Origin: Pelecanus crispus
Taxonomy: Eukaryota > Chordata > Aves > Pelecaniformes > Pelecanidae
Assembly (NCBI RefSeq): GCF_030463565.1
Contig: NC_134675.1
Location: 19,613,862-19,677,861 of the forward strand
Length of the DNA stretch: 64,000 nucleotides
Direction of reading: 5' to 3'
The notes beneath the pieces were generated by a model that was given only the letters and a program-made list of their open reading frames with translations, had not been told where the DNA came from and ran no database searches. This document shows, one piece after another, positions 17,134 to 28,833 of this stretch. The position numbers and the translations under genes were made by a program. The number at the start of each line of letters is the position of its first letter. Position 1 is the stretch's first letter.

Positions 17134-18899
17134 GTAATGAAATGTTCTTATTTCTGGTGAAGTTAGATGTGATTTCTAACCATCTAATTATAGAATGCCA
17201 AAGTTCTACGCTTTTTTTTTTTTCCCAGGGGTTTTATTTCTGTCATTCCTTAACAAAATCACAAAGTAGATGAATGAAAATATTTTTTGTATAAACTGAC
17301 TAGAGTTATTTTGGAAATAAGCAAAGCAATATTTGGGGGGAGGGGGGTAATTTTGTTTCTAAAAAAACCCTTTCCATACTCAATGTCTGATTTCTCAGCT
17401 GCTAGAAAAGTTGTTCCAGATTCTTTAAACATAAATGCATGGGAGAAATTTCAAGCAGGTGAGCAGTTCTTTGGGGATTCTGTTTTGGATAAGGATCTGA
17501 AAAATGGGGTTTTGAGGTCTCCACACAGATCAGCAGACAACACTATGAATTTTTTCAAAGCACAAAAATACAAATTGGAGAATGAAAATAAACCCTTTAC
17601 TTAGCGTAACTCTCTTCCAGTAAAGCACGTTTGGAAAATCAGCACTTCTCTGTTCTTCCTTCTCATTTCTTGGAACTGTGTTTGCTTACATTTCTTAAAA
17701 AGATTTGTAATTCTGTCAGTATGGCCAAGCTAGGGCAGATCTGTTGAAATGCTTTGGATTTGTTTCCGTTTCATCTGTCAACAGAATCATCCCCTGCATG
17801 TGGTCTCTAGCTTATACTGGTGGTATGAGATTGGGACCAGTCCAAGAATTGGGCAGCAGAGCATGTTTTGCCTGCTGAAGTAGGACTATCTGGCTATTAC
17901 CATTGACTGGTAAACTGAGTGATTACCAAGTGAAAATCACAGGGAATGAGCCTGCAACCTTGCATCTAGCTTCAGATTTCAGGCACATACTAAATGTGAG
18001 TGTAGGCTCATTGAGATGGTCATCTAGCAGCTCATCTAGCAAAACAAGAGGATGAGCTGTTGAAATGCCTGCTGTTTTCAGGGGCATGAAGGAAACTGCA
18101 GGGATGCTGGCTGGGGAAGGGACCCTGTGGAGAGAGCAGGTCAGTGCTCTCCTGCCTGTTGTTTGGCAGTGAGTGCAGCTTGCTGGCAGGGCCTTCACCT
18201 AGCTCCTTGCAAGATTGCAATGAAAGTTTTATGCAGAGGGTTGCTGAAGATGTAGTGGGTGTGAGGGATGCAGGACTGCAGTATCATGAAAAATCACAAG
18301 CTAGTCTGCTGTCACTTGTCTGCTTGGAACCCAAGGCAGGTTAAATCCTGCCCACAGATTTGGGGAATGTTCTGCTGAAATGATTTGTCTTTTCTTCTTG
18401 GTTTGGCATTTCCCCCCTCTTGTACCAAGCAAAACCTTCAATCAGGGTGGTGGAGAAGGGAGTGTTTCAGGTTCTTTGCTGTCTCTGTGTGCTTTTCAAA
18501 GAGTCCTGACACAGTAGTAACAAAGCAGCTGAATATCTTCAGCTGTGTTTTCCTGAACAAACATCACTTCATGTTTTCCTTTCTAAGGCAGGCCAGTTGA
18601 CTGTGATGTTTTATCTACCTCTCACATGGGTACTGGACACAGACCTTCGGTTTAATGATTTCCTTCAATGGCTTCTCTCTTTGGAATATCTCAGTTCATA
18701 TAGATTTTTTTGCATCGCACAAAGATGTGTCTAAAAGCTTGCAGGTTTACAAGTATTAATGTCATGAACTGAGAGAAGAGTTCTCCTACCCACTCTGCCT
18801 CCTTTGAGTTTCTGTGTGGAAGGGACTGGATGATATCATAAACCCATTCTGACAGTTAACTTATTTTCTTCTGAAATAATCATATCTGTCTTGCAACAG
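17134..18899 (+). other. SETD9: SETD9 intron 2
   Basis: Intron of 1766 bp to acceptor ACAG at 18896-18899. An open stretch at about 17380-17604 has no recognised homology. No transposon recognised. Confidence 0.75.
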
Positions 18900-19023
18900 A
18901 TACAGTATACAGAAAGCATGAGCCCATCTTTTTCCAGTCCCTTGGCAATCCCTTTATTTTTAGGTGCATAGATGGCATCCTTATTGATGGGAATGATAAA
19001 GGACTATCAAGATCAGTGTACAG
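18900..19023 (+). pseudogene. SETD9: SETD9 exon 3 (frame preserved)
   Basis: Encodes DTVYRKHEPIFFQSLGNPF and on to GILIDGNDKGLS, then donor GTAAAC at 19024. It is nearly identical to the human exon and shows no disabling change. Confidence 0.92.
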
Positions 19024-20037
19024 GTAAACAGTCAAAAGAAATAGGAAAATGTCACTCAACTGATATTTAAAGCGGTGGTACTAATAGTCTCAGTTCCCTG
19101 TTGTCTTACCCTAAATAGAGTTATATTTGAATATTATCCACCTATGTGTATCTCATACTATAATACAAACAGCACAAGGGTAAGAGCTGCTGGATGTGAT
19201 CTGTTACGTACTTGTGTCTCTATCTGTAATGCCAAATGAGATGTGTTTTGATGTACAGAGACTGTTTCCTGTAAAGGAAATAGTTTTAATAGGAGCAGCA
19301 CATAGCATAAAAATTTTTAAATGCTTCTGAGGTGTTATTCAAATCTGCTTAGTGAATGAAAAACAAAACAAAAAAAGCCTCCATATGGACTTGCTAATAC
19401 CAAAAGGGTGAATCTGGTAACTCTGGCTCTGGTCTACAGATAAGCAGCACTTAAGAAGGGAGCAGTAACCCTTAATAGTAAGCACGAGGCTGACATGAAC
19501 TGGACTGTTTTAGCTTACCTTAAAATATAATTTGTAGCAATTTCTGTGTTTAAATATGACACAAAAAGGAAATAAAATGAATAACAAGCAAAATGATCTA
19601 AAATAGTACCTAATTTGAATACTAATATCTACTAATACCAGATTTAAATTCTGGGAATTAGTTTGAAGTTCATGTTGTAATGAGCCTTCACATCTTTAGA
19701 GGTGAACAAAGTGTATTGACACTTCTGTAATGGTAAAATTTGATGTTGATTTCTGGAATTGTACATGGTTGTTTTGTACAGGTTCTTCCACTGGAGTCTG
19801 AAAGACACCGCACACTGGTAGGAGGTTTAAATGTACTTTTTAAAGTATCATCAAGGTGTTGGTGGTGTTGTCCATTTCATGTCGTCCAGCCCCCCACCCC
19901 AATGTTGTCCTGTTGCCCAGGTAGGTTGGACAGCTGTAACTTTACCCAGCTACTGTGGTCATTTCTACAGGAGGAAGTACAAATCACCTGTTAAGTGAAG
20001 GAGCAGCGATTCATGTTAATGCTGTTGGTCATTTCAG
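19024..20037 (+). other. SETD9: SETD9 intron 3
   Basis: 1014 bp from GTAAAC to TTCAG. No other feature recognised. Confidence 0.8.
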
Positions 20038-20153
20038 GTCTTGCAGCAGGAGAGATCAATTTGGCCCATTTCAAACAAGCAATGTGAGCTGGCTCACAGC
20101 TGCCCTTCAAAACCCACTGGTGGTGGGACAGTATGTCAACAGCTGCTCACGTG
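20038..20153 (+). pseudogene. SETD9: SETD9 exon 4 (frame preserved)
   Basis: Encodes SCSRRDQFGPFQTSNVSWLT and on to NPLVVGQYVNSCS, then donor GTAAGT at 20154. VGQYVNSC corresponds to the family's VGQYVNNC motif in the cofactor pocket; the second Asn is Ser here. No stop or frameshift. Confidence 0.92.
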
Positions 20154-21363
20154 GTAAGTTGCCAGGTAAATTTTCCAGGCTTGAGTTTGTCTTTATGGAT
20201 ATAAATTATTTTGGAGGTGACAACAGAGAATCAGATACTGACCTTGGGGGGGGCAAAACTGCTGTTTAAAACAACATAGGTTCTTACGGGATAAAGAGTT
20301 TCTGAGGTCTTTTGTGACAGCTAGGTGTTAGAATCCTTCAGCACAGCAACACTTCAAATATCCTTGTGCTTTTCTCACTGATTCCCCAGATGTCTCCCTA
20401 CTGGTATGTAGAATGAAAGGCACACATCCCAAAATGTGAGACTGGGGAAAAGGATATCTAGCAAAGGACCACTGGACTGAGGCAGTATAGAGTTGCAGAT
20501 AGAGTTCCCCAGTATGGTTCCAGCAGGCTTCATGAGAAAACCATACACATAGTGACATGTACAATAAGATTCTGTCACTGCTCAGTTTGGACTATAATAC
20601 TTTTTTAGACTTCCTTAAGTTTGTGTGCAAAATCTAGGAAATTGTTGGTATGATATAGCTGTTGGACATGGAGGGGAACTATTTATTTGTTCTGCCTCAC
20701 AATATGTGTTGGTCTTAAGCTTTGGGGGAATAAATAACTCATGAGATTGGTTGTGAGATACAGAAATTTCAATTGCTACCATACCTAGCCTCTAAGTGGC
20801 GCTCAGAACCTGCATTACACTAAAGATATCCTGCCTCTAAGTAGCATCCAGAAAGGTTGCTGGAGTAGCGAACCAAGTATTGACTGGCACAGAGACAAAG
20901 CTCTGTCCCATGAAACTGTTACTTCCAGGTCCAATGTCCATGTAACGAAAATTCCCTTCTTCCTGCTGGACAGATGGTGATTTTCTCCCTAGTTGTATTT
21001 ATGACACATCTTGCCACCGTGAAAATTTCTTTCAAGATTTTTTTTTAACTGTACAAGCAAATGTATGTTAGCAATGTTTAGCAATGCTCTAAGTTATCCT
21101 TGGCACTATGCAAATTGTGCCCCTTCGTATACATGTTGATAATCAGGTCACCCTGTTTAATGCAATAAGGATGAATTAAAGCTCCTATAGTTGGCTGTGT
21201 ATCTCTTGTGTAAATTCAAAACAGGACTTCAGAGGAGTGTAGTAGCTCCCGACAGAGGCGTGGTTTTCAGACTTGACGAAGCATCTGGTCCTTTTGCATT
21301 TAATATTTTTACACATCTCTAAACCCTATCTAAGAATTTCTCAGTATTGGAGAGACTTGAGTT
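20154..21363 (+). other. SETD9: SETD9 intron 4, 5' part
   Basis: About 1.2 kb with no recognised feature before the LTR at 21364. Confidence 0.75.
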
Positions 21364-21898
21364 TGTTGTGGTTTCACCTGGCAGGCAGCTAAATACCATA
21401 CAGCTGTTCGCTCACTCTCCCCCTCCCCAGTGGGATGGGGGAGAGAATCGGAAAAAAAAAAAAAAGTAAAATTTGTGGGTTGAGATAAAGACAGTTTAAT
21501 AGGACAGAAAAGGAAGGGAAAATAATAATAATATACAAAGCAAGTGATTCACAATGCAATTGCTCACCACCTGCTGACTGATGCCCAGCCAGTTCCCGAG
21601 AAGCGATCGCAGCCTCCCGGCCAACTCCTCCCAGTTTATATACTGAGCATGACATCATATGGTATGGAATAGCCCTTTGGTCAGTTTGGATCAACTATTC
21701 TGGCTGTGCCCCCTCCCAGTTTCTTTTGCACCTGGCAGAGCATGGGAAGCTGAAAAGTCCTTGACTAATGTAAGCACTACTTGGCAACAACTAAAACATC
21801 AGTGTGTTATCAGCATTATTCTCATGCTAAATCCAAAACACAGCACTATGCCAGCTACTAGGAAGAAAATTAACTCTATCCCAGCTGAAACCAGGACA
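21364..21898 (-). mobile_element. Solo LTR (family A) in SETD9 intron 4
   Basis: A 535-bp LTR on the minus strand, with ends TGTTGTGG and CCAGGACA on the plus strand. The flanks GAGTT (21359-21363) and GGGTT (21899-21903) form a 5-bp duplication with one mismatch, suggesting an older insertion. It ends 26 bp before the SETD9 exon 5 acceptor and so may have displaced the branch-point or polypyrimidine context. Confidence 0.85.
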
Positions 21899-21924
21899 GG
21901 GTTGGGTTTTTTTCTTATTTCTAG

Positions 21925-22067
21925 AAAAAGCAGCCAACATGTGTTATCAAGAGTTTGATGTGCTGGGATATTTTTCAGTAGAAGTGAAACGGTATCTACC
22001 AAACATCGTCTACAACCACAACATAGAGATGTTAGCAGTGAATCAAAGAGCTCATAGATTTGTATGA
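21925..22067 (+). pseudogene. SETD9: SETD9 exon 5, deleted and frameshifted
   Basis: After acceptor CTAG it reads KAANMCYQEFDV to YLPNIVYNHN, matching human. About 13 residues of the following SET core are then missing, a net loss of about 37 nt at around 22023. The frame moves, and the terminal GEELFSNYY-like motif is only faintly visible out of frame. The running frame stops at TGA 22065-22067. The lost part includes the SET core strand and the C-terminal motif needed for a folded methyltransferase site. Confidence 0.85.
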
Positions 22068-25000
22068 TACAAAGCATACTGAATGTGTAAAAAAGACAAA
22101 CATGGTTGAAGAAGAATATTACTCTGTATGAAGATGAGTTACACAGAAGTGTGCACCCGTTTAGAAGAGTTAGCTTTTTGAATAGACCAATTTTAAGTGA
22201 TTTACAAGACTATTTCTTTTTGTTCCTTTTTCTACATCTTCGCAAATGAGATCAGCATAGCTCTGAAGATGCGGTTTTACAAGCAGTGGTTACACTACAG
22301 TGTAGTAGTTTTGTACTAGTAGTAGTTTTGTTTGGAAATGTGGGAAAAGTGACAATTAGATGAATATTTACAAGGAGCTGTCTGCAAGTGAGTGTCCTGT
22401 ACTGGTATGTAATCAAGAATAACTTTGAAGCTGTGAGAAAGTAAGTTGTAATGTTGGTCCTGAATTTAACACAACAAAGAAATTGCACTTCTGGTCCAGT
22501 TGCTACCTTCAGGGACCAAATTAATCCTCTCCATTTAGAAGATGTATAAGGATTTTAGAGCAGATCATCTGGACTTGTAATGTAATTCTGGAGCTATTTT
22601 AAGACTCTGAAATTTGATTGGAGAGAGTTATGGTGCATATTGGAAAAATGGCTTTTCTGATTTACCTTAGACTTTGTTGAGGCAAGGTTTAAGATGCACT
22701 TGTAAGCTGCAGATAAATAAATAAATGCTAATAAAAGAAGAGGTAAGACTGAACTTTCAGGAAGCCTGGATGCTGTACACCTGAGGCGTGTAGTGCTTGT
22801 AACTCTGAGACATCAAGCAAGGAGAAGAACTTTTTTCTAATTACTACAGTGTTGTTAACTGAATTAATAGATTCAAGACTGAAAAAATCTGTGTCATTAA
22901 AATACTTATTGTGTGTGTACTTCAAGCTTCATGAGCATTTTTACACAATGGAGGGCTGTAGTTTACCATTTAGAAAAGAAGCTGCAGGCTTGTATTTCCC
23001 TGAAAATACTCCACATTTGATGCAGTGAAGGTTTAACTGTTTACATCATTAGGTTCTCAGTTATCTGCTGTTGTTGATATTATTGTTTATTGGTGTTCCG
23101 CTGTCCATATGATCTCTCATAAAATAAAAGTGTAAGTTCTGGACATATCATTTAATCTTCTAGTTTGCACAGTTGTCTATAACTGGCTCAGTTTTAATAT
23201 TTTGCCATTTCACTTCTCATGCTTACAATGGACACAATTTGTAAAAATTACTTCCCTCTCATGAAGTATTCCTCAGATGATCCTCAGTAGTTTACAGTAA
23301 TTACTAGTTCTTGCTGTGGTTTTCTTGGAGTTGTTTCCATTCTCTTTGGTATCTGCTTCCTTTTAGAAAGTATAGCTAGTGTAGCTAGTTGTCCAAATCT
23401 CTTATGAAGCCTTTTGGACAGTGCTAATATGCACTTCTGATGTGCCTGTATGATGCGCTGTCATCAAGAGGCCAACTTCAGCCACTTGCTTTATCTATGC
23501 CTGTCTTGAGGTAGCAGAAAAGATGCTATGATATCTTGAGGCCCTGTTCAACCCTAGTTTTAGTGGTTCAGTGAAGGTTTCCTGGCACGTGGCAACTTTC
23601 ATAGTTTTTATTCTCAAAGAGAGAGAACTTCATGTTGCAGCGTAGCTGGAGGAAATAATGCCAACCAAGTGTGCTGTGTATTTTTTTAATGAGTTACTGG
23701 CATAAACAGACCCAGCCATTCCCATGTTAATTCTTGCTGCTGTCTGCAAACTGCCTTCAGAAAGTAAACAGGAGACAGCTTGTCAGTCTTTGGTTCTGGA
23801 TAAACAGCTTTCTTGGGAAAGAAAAATCAGCCCAGTATTTTACTGCAAAAGTCCAAGCAAGCCTTCCAATGAATTTGTGGTTGTCATAAGCTCATGAGAA
23901 AGGAGGAGGCAGGAATGGTGTGCTCTAACAAATCTGGTAGTGATTGCGACAGCCAAGGTGCCCTGCTTAGCTGCAGAAGCATCTAGTCTCCTTTTCAGAA
24001 TTCAAAGCTTTTTGGTGTCTGTGTTATTTGGTCTCCTTCCAAGCCTGAACCTTGTCTTTCATATTCATCTGGAAGTTCTTCTCGGATTTAAGATTTAAAC
24101 AGCAGAGCTATGAGACAGTGGCATGTGGCTCAACATGGGTTTTACAAGTTTTATGAAGATGCTGGGGACAACTTCTAGTGGCAGTCCTTGTTGTGTCTTC
24201 ACTGTGGTAACAGATCAGAGCAGGCAGTGATCTCCAGTCTACTGAAGAGGATGCTCCTCCTCCTCCATTACTCTGAGGATCCCTTCTCTCCTGAGCTGGG
24301 CCTTTTCCCCAGCTCTCTCTGGGAGGAGGTTATTGGGCATCTCTTGATCTCTGAAGAGGAGGCTGGTTGTCAGGGTGCCTGCAGTGTTGCTTAGCTCAAC
24401 AGGTCAGGGTTTATGGGTAGGTGGGGAATACTAGTCTCAGCATGCCAGAAAAGGCAGGTGCTGTTCATGTTTCTCCAGGCTGAGATGCTGTCATGCAAGG
24501 GCATAGATTACTTCAGCTGTCTCAGTATACACTTGTTAATAATTATTAAATGACCATATTTGAAAGTATATTCCTGTCTGACAACTGTGGAAATTAGGTT
24601 TACAACTCATTTATTGAGAATGGTTTGCTTTACTGCACTTGCTGCCTCCTGGATGTGAATGTTGCACAATAGTGGAGGATTGCAGTGCTCAAGTGCAGGC
24701 TGCATATCACTAACAGGACACATGGGACTGGTTTCTCCTTGCTGAAATACTGAAACCTGACAGTCCGCTTCAGGGACTGCTCATACATGAGGGAAAGCAA
24801 GACCTGGCCTGCAACTGGCAGCAGCAATTGTTTTTTTGTCTGATGGTGGCTATAGAAAGCCAAAAACTGGCAGGAGGAGGAGGAGTAGTCAGGTGGAACG
24901 TCTGAGCAAGAAGCAGCACAACATGGCGACTGAGCAGGAGAGAGGAAAATGGAAGAGTGGAAATAATGGTCCCAGTAAAGTGCTACAGCCTATGGAAATG

Positions 25001-26454
25001 GCTTCAGGTATACCAGACTCTTCCTTGTTGTCTTTAGATTCCTGTTTCTTTGTTAAAGCTGAAAGTCATTCTAATTCCCCATGTGTCCATTCCTTACCAC
25101 CAAACAGACACCACCAGTGCCTAAGAGGAGGATGCATTCTGATATTATTTCAGATGTAATGTGCAATCTGATTAATATCCCAGTAAAATTCCCCATACAA
25201 TCTATTTATTGTTTGTTAATAATAATAAATTATTCATTAAGTAAGTACAATCTCTCTCTTGAAAGATGATTTGCCTGGGTAATTTTCATTGGAATGCCCT
25301 AAAAATAGGGACTTCATTGGCTAACGCTACCTCTATATGCCTGTACTCTTAGTGGTAGAAGAAGGAAAGGAAAATCAAACTAAAATGTAAGGTAGTTTCA
25401 ACTTATAGGCCAGGTCTGTAAAAGTCCTTCTCCCAGACCTATAGTCTGCACATGTTAAAATATTGTACTAATTCAGGAAATAATTCATATGTTTAAATCT
25501 GTTGCCAGCTGTGATGCACTGGCTTGGATCCTCAGTGAGGATCACCAACATAAGAGCAAAACCATGAGTGTGTAGGGAAAAGAGAAAGGCATGGAGAGTT
25601 TTAGGCTTATTTTTCCTGGATTTGTCCAAACTCACTCCTCACCCCTGTGGTAAATGTCCTAGCAGTCCTGGTGCTGCCAGTGAGGGAGTCCCCTGATTGC
25701 AGGCACTGGTACTCGAATGCAGCTTGCCAACTTGTGGGGGTGTGAGAGGCTGAGAAGCTTAGCAGGTTGGGCTGAATCCATGTGCCTCCTCAGCAGGAGG
25801 ATGGAGCCTCCTGCAGTATTGATTTGGAAACTGTGAGGGCCTGCTGCTGCTGTTCAGACAGTGAAATCAGATTTTGGAATAAATGAGATTGCAATAAATG
25901 ATAGCTGCTCTCACCAGGCTCTTCTGAAGAAAATTGGTCTGCAAGGCTCTGACTTTTGACTTCTTAGCTCAAAAGGCGAAGCTGGTGGTAACAGTCAATT
26001 GTAATTCTCCAGGAGGTTGTTAACTGGAATCCCTGTTGATTTGGGATGGCAGGAAAACAGAGGGGCTTGAAAGATCAAGAGATGAGCTAAAAAACTTTGC
26101 AGGGATGCTGCAGATTCCCAGAAAAAACTAAGAGATGACCCGCAGTAGGAGAGGGACATGTCTGCTGGGGGAAGGAGCTGGAAGCAATTGTTAATCAAGC
26201 TACTGAAGTCAGTGAAGGGAGCAGCAGTATGACTGTCCTGCACCAAAAGGTTTACTTGGAACAGGTGAGACTGAGGACTGCTTGGTTGGCTTGCTGAGAA
26301 CAACAAGGTACAGGGTGTACCATGTCTGAAAAGGCACCCCAGTTCCCAGAAGAGCTCACCCCCCATCATGGAGGGTCAGAGCAGCCAAGAAGCTTGCACA
26401 AGGTTATGTGTTTGCAGTTTCTGTGACTCCCTTTGCAGCCTGCTTAGGTGCAGG
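22068..26454. other. Intergenic region between SETD9 and the retroelement block
   Basis: About 4.4 kb, AT-rich on the left and more GC-neutral after 23.5 kb. It has an AAATAAATAAATG stretch at about 22714-22726 that could have been the SETD9 polyadenylation region. No coding exon, RNA gene or transposon end could be supported. Confidence 0.65.
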
Positions 26455-27310
26455 GATAAAGCAATTCATTTTTTATTATCTCTTAAAACAGTGGCCAGAC
26501 TGAGTTCTAGCTGGGCTTTTGCCTTTCTAATTTACTCTCTGCATGACCTAACAAGATCCCTGTACTCTTCTTGAGTTGCCTGCCCCTTCTTCCAAAGGTG
26601 GTAAACTCTCCTTTTTTCCCCTGAGTCCCAGCAAAAGCTCCCTGTTCAGCCAGGCCAGTCGTCTTCACTGCTGTTTGGTCTTATGGCACATGGGGACAGC
26701 CTGCTCCTGCGCCCTTAAGACTTCCTTCTTGAAGAACACCCAGCCTTCCTGGACCCCTTTGCCCATCAGGACTGCCTCCCATGGGACTTTCCCAACCAGT
26801 GGCCTGAACAGGCCAAAGTCTGCCCTCCGGAAGTCCATGATAGTGGTTTTGCTGCCCCTCCTCCTTACTTTGCCAAGAATCGAAAACTCTATCATATCAT
26901 GGTTGCTAAGCCCAAGACGGCCTCCAACCATGACATCTCCCACGAGTCCTTCTCTGTTTGTGAACAGCAGGTCAAGCGAGGCACCTCCCCCGGTAGGCTA
27001 ACTTGCCAGCTGTGTCAGGAAGTTATCTTCCACACACTCTAGGAACCTCCGAGACTGTTTCCTTTCTGCTGTGTTGTATTTCCAGCAGATGTTTGGTAAG
27101 TTGAATTCCCCACGAGAACAAGGGCTAGCGATTGTGAGACTTCTGCCAGCCGCTTACAGAATGCTTCATCTACCTCTTCATCCTGGTTGGGTGGTCTATA
27201 CCAGACTCCCAGCAGGATGTCTGCCTTGTTGGCCTTCCCCCTCATCCTTACCCATAAGCACTCGACCTTGTCATCACCACTGTTGAGCTCTATACAGTCG
27301 AAGTTGTTGT
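26455..27310 (-). mobile_element. CR1 LINE fragment, endonuclease region
   Basis: Minus-strand CR1 ORF2 sequence from the endonuclease domain to the linker before RT. The minus frames contain ADILLGVWYRPPNQDEEVDE, typical of the CR1 endonuclease. The RT half and 3' UTR that should lie to the left are missing. It is about 85 percent identical by eye to the CR1 at 46278-47570 over the shared part, so it is a separate copy of a similar subfamily. Confidence 0.85.
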
Positions 27311-27636
27311 GCTTGTTCTCAGAGTTGTTCTATGTAACAACTTACTTGCCATATGCACTCCCTGTGGTGCTCTTTCTCAACTCTCAGAGCTAGATTCAAG
27401 TTATCACTTTGCTGTACTGTGTAACACTGGCTTATGTATGATAAAATTATCGGTCATGAGATTGTACTCAGCACTGCTGTCATCCACATACTTCCGGAGC
27501 CATCTCTCAGAAACTATTAATAATTACACTTTTTACCTCTTCTCCTCAGAGAACTGATCTGTTGGGGAGACAGAGGGGTACACCTTCCCCCGCTCCTTCA
27601 CCTTCCCTTTCTCCTTCAGGCTAGTTACAACAGCTC

Positions 27637-28062
27637 TTGAGAATTTTTAATATCCTTGGGCTGTTCAAACCAGTATGGTCCTATTGCTATGTCTCCTGCA
27701 TGCGGTTCAGGTCTTGTTTAGGGTTAAACAACTACTTAAGGAAGGATACCATCCAGAGATCTGCAACCGTGACGGGCACTGCAGCCACTCCAACCCCCAT
27801 GACGGGCACTCCAGTGACAGGCACTGCAAGTACTCCAACCACCGTGACAGGCACTGCAGCTACTCAAACCTTGTCAACAGGCACTGCAGCGACTCTAACC
27901 CCAGTGACAGGCACTGCAGCTATTCAAACTCCAGAAACAGGCACTGTGGCTGAATCAGAGAAGCAACCCATGCTGGTATCAGTCGCCCCTACACACAAGA
28001 AGAAATACAGAAGAAGATTGGCTCGTTTAGTAAGGGATGAAGATGAACCACGGCCACAATGA
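27637..28062 (+). pseudogene. ERVL gag-region frame with tandem TGTA repeats
   Basis: Open for 141 codons. Its middle consists of in-frame repeats of the type VTGTAATPTP. It precedes the main gag-like frame at 28341. No function is assigned; a structural or leader role is only inferred from position. Confidence 0.55.
27769..27950 (+). repeat. 30-bp coding minisatellite in the ERVL gag region
   Basis: Seven cores of G(T/A)(G/C)AC(G/A)GGCACT spaced by 30 bp (one spacing of 15 bp). All spacings are multiples of three, so each unit encodes about ten residues rich in Thr, Gly and Ala. The units differ by several substitutions each. Confidence 0.85.
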
Positions 28063-28340
28063 GAACAGGAGGAGGAAGAGGCAGAACCCATAAATGAGAT
28101 GGTAATCACCCGATCCCTACCCTGAGTGAACTGTGAGATATGCGAAAAGATTTCAGTCATCGTCCAGGCAAGCACACTGTCACCTGGCTGCTCTGATGCT
28201 GGGATAATGGGGCCAGTAGCCTGGAATTAGAGGGCAGGGAAGCCAAGTAGCTGGGATTCCTTTCTAGGGAAGGGGGCATTGACAAAGCGATTGGAAAAGG
28301 AGCACAAGCCCTCAGCCTCTGGAGGCGACTCCTGTCAGGC

Positions 28341-28793
28341 GTGAAGGAAAGGTATCCCTTCAAGGAAGATGTCATATGTCACCCAGGCAAGTGGAACACC
28401 ATGGAGAGAGGTATCCAGTACCTGAGGGAATTAGCCATGCTGGAGTTGATTTATAGAGACTTGAACAATGAGCAGTTATCCAAAGATCCAGATGAAGTCA
28501 GGTGCACACGACCCATGCGTCAGAAGTTTGTACAGAGCACACCATCACCACATGCCAACTCATTGGCAGTAATGACCTGGAAAGATGGAGAGGAACCAAG
28601 GGTGGATAAATTGGCTGGCCAACTCTGGCAAAACGAAGAAAGTCTCTCTTCCTCCCTACGGGCCTGTGTCTCGGCTGTGGAAAAACTGTCCCGGGAGTTC
28701 CAGCAACTCAGAGAGGATATAACCTACTCCCCACCTGTACAGACCAGTATCTCGGCCATTAGGAGTCAACATCCTTCTGCTCAAGAGAGATGA
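28341..28793 (+). pseudogene. ERVL gag-like fragment
   Basis: 150-codon frame beginning MKERYPFKEDVICHPGKWN, in the gag position upstream of the protease-RT frame. It resembles the C-terminal gag portion of ERVL-type elements by context only. It contains a predicted helical stretch (VEKLSREFQQLREDI). The upstream region at 28063-28340 is out of frame. Confidence 0.6.
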
Positions 28794-28833
28794 TATAGGG
28801 GGGTACACACCAGAGGCCACCCTGTGGTTTTAC

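Larger units (their letters stand above)
14051..22067 (+). pseudogene. SETD9: SETD9 unitary pseudogene (five exons, multiple lesions)
   Basis: SETD9 is a small SET-domain protein of about 299 residues in human. All five coding exons are found in order between MAP3K1 and MIER3, at 14051-14149, 15015-17133 (split by two LTRs), 18900-19023, 20038-20153 and from 21925. Splice sites remain usable. Lesions seen: the start ATG is TTG (14051-14053); codon 13, Trp in human, is TAG (14087-14089); one extra base sits near 14126-14129; a conserved Arg codon is TGA (15022-15024); LTRs are inserted at 15231 and 15895; and a net deletion of about 37 nt near 22023 removes part of the SET core and shifts the frame. 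Exons 3 and 4 still read cleanly (FFQSLGNPFIFRC; NPLVVGQYVNSCS). The ancestral comparison uses my knowledge of human SETD9. The alternative, a gene restarted inside exon 2, is treated as a finding. Confidence 0.9.

Noticed and set aside
17287-17604. 105-codon open frame in SETD9 intron 2
   Set aside because: No recognisable domain and no matching splice context.
22712-22735. AATAAA-rich stretch as a definite SETD9 polyadenylation site
   Set aside because: Several overlapping AATAAA copies exist, but nothing links them to a transcript of the dead gene.
24836-25159. 107-codon frame rich in basic residues
   Set aside because: No homology recognised, no CpG island or splice support, and the codon content looks random.
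27769-27950. Regular repeats suggestive of a CRISPR-like array
   Set aside because: The units are contiguous coding repeats without unique spacers, inside a vertebrate ERVL element.
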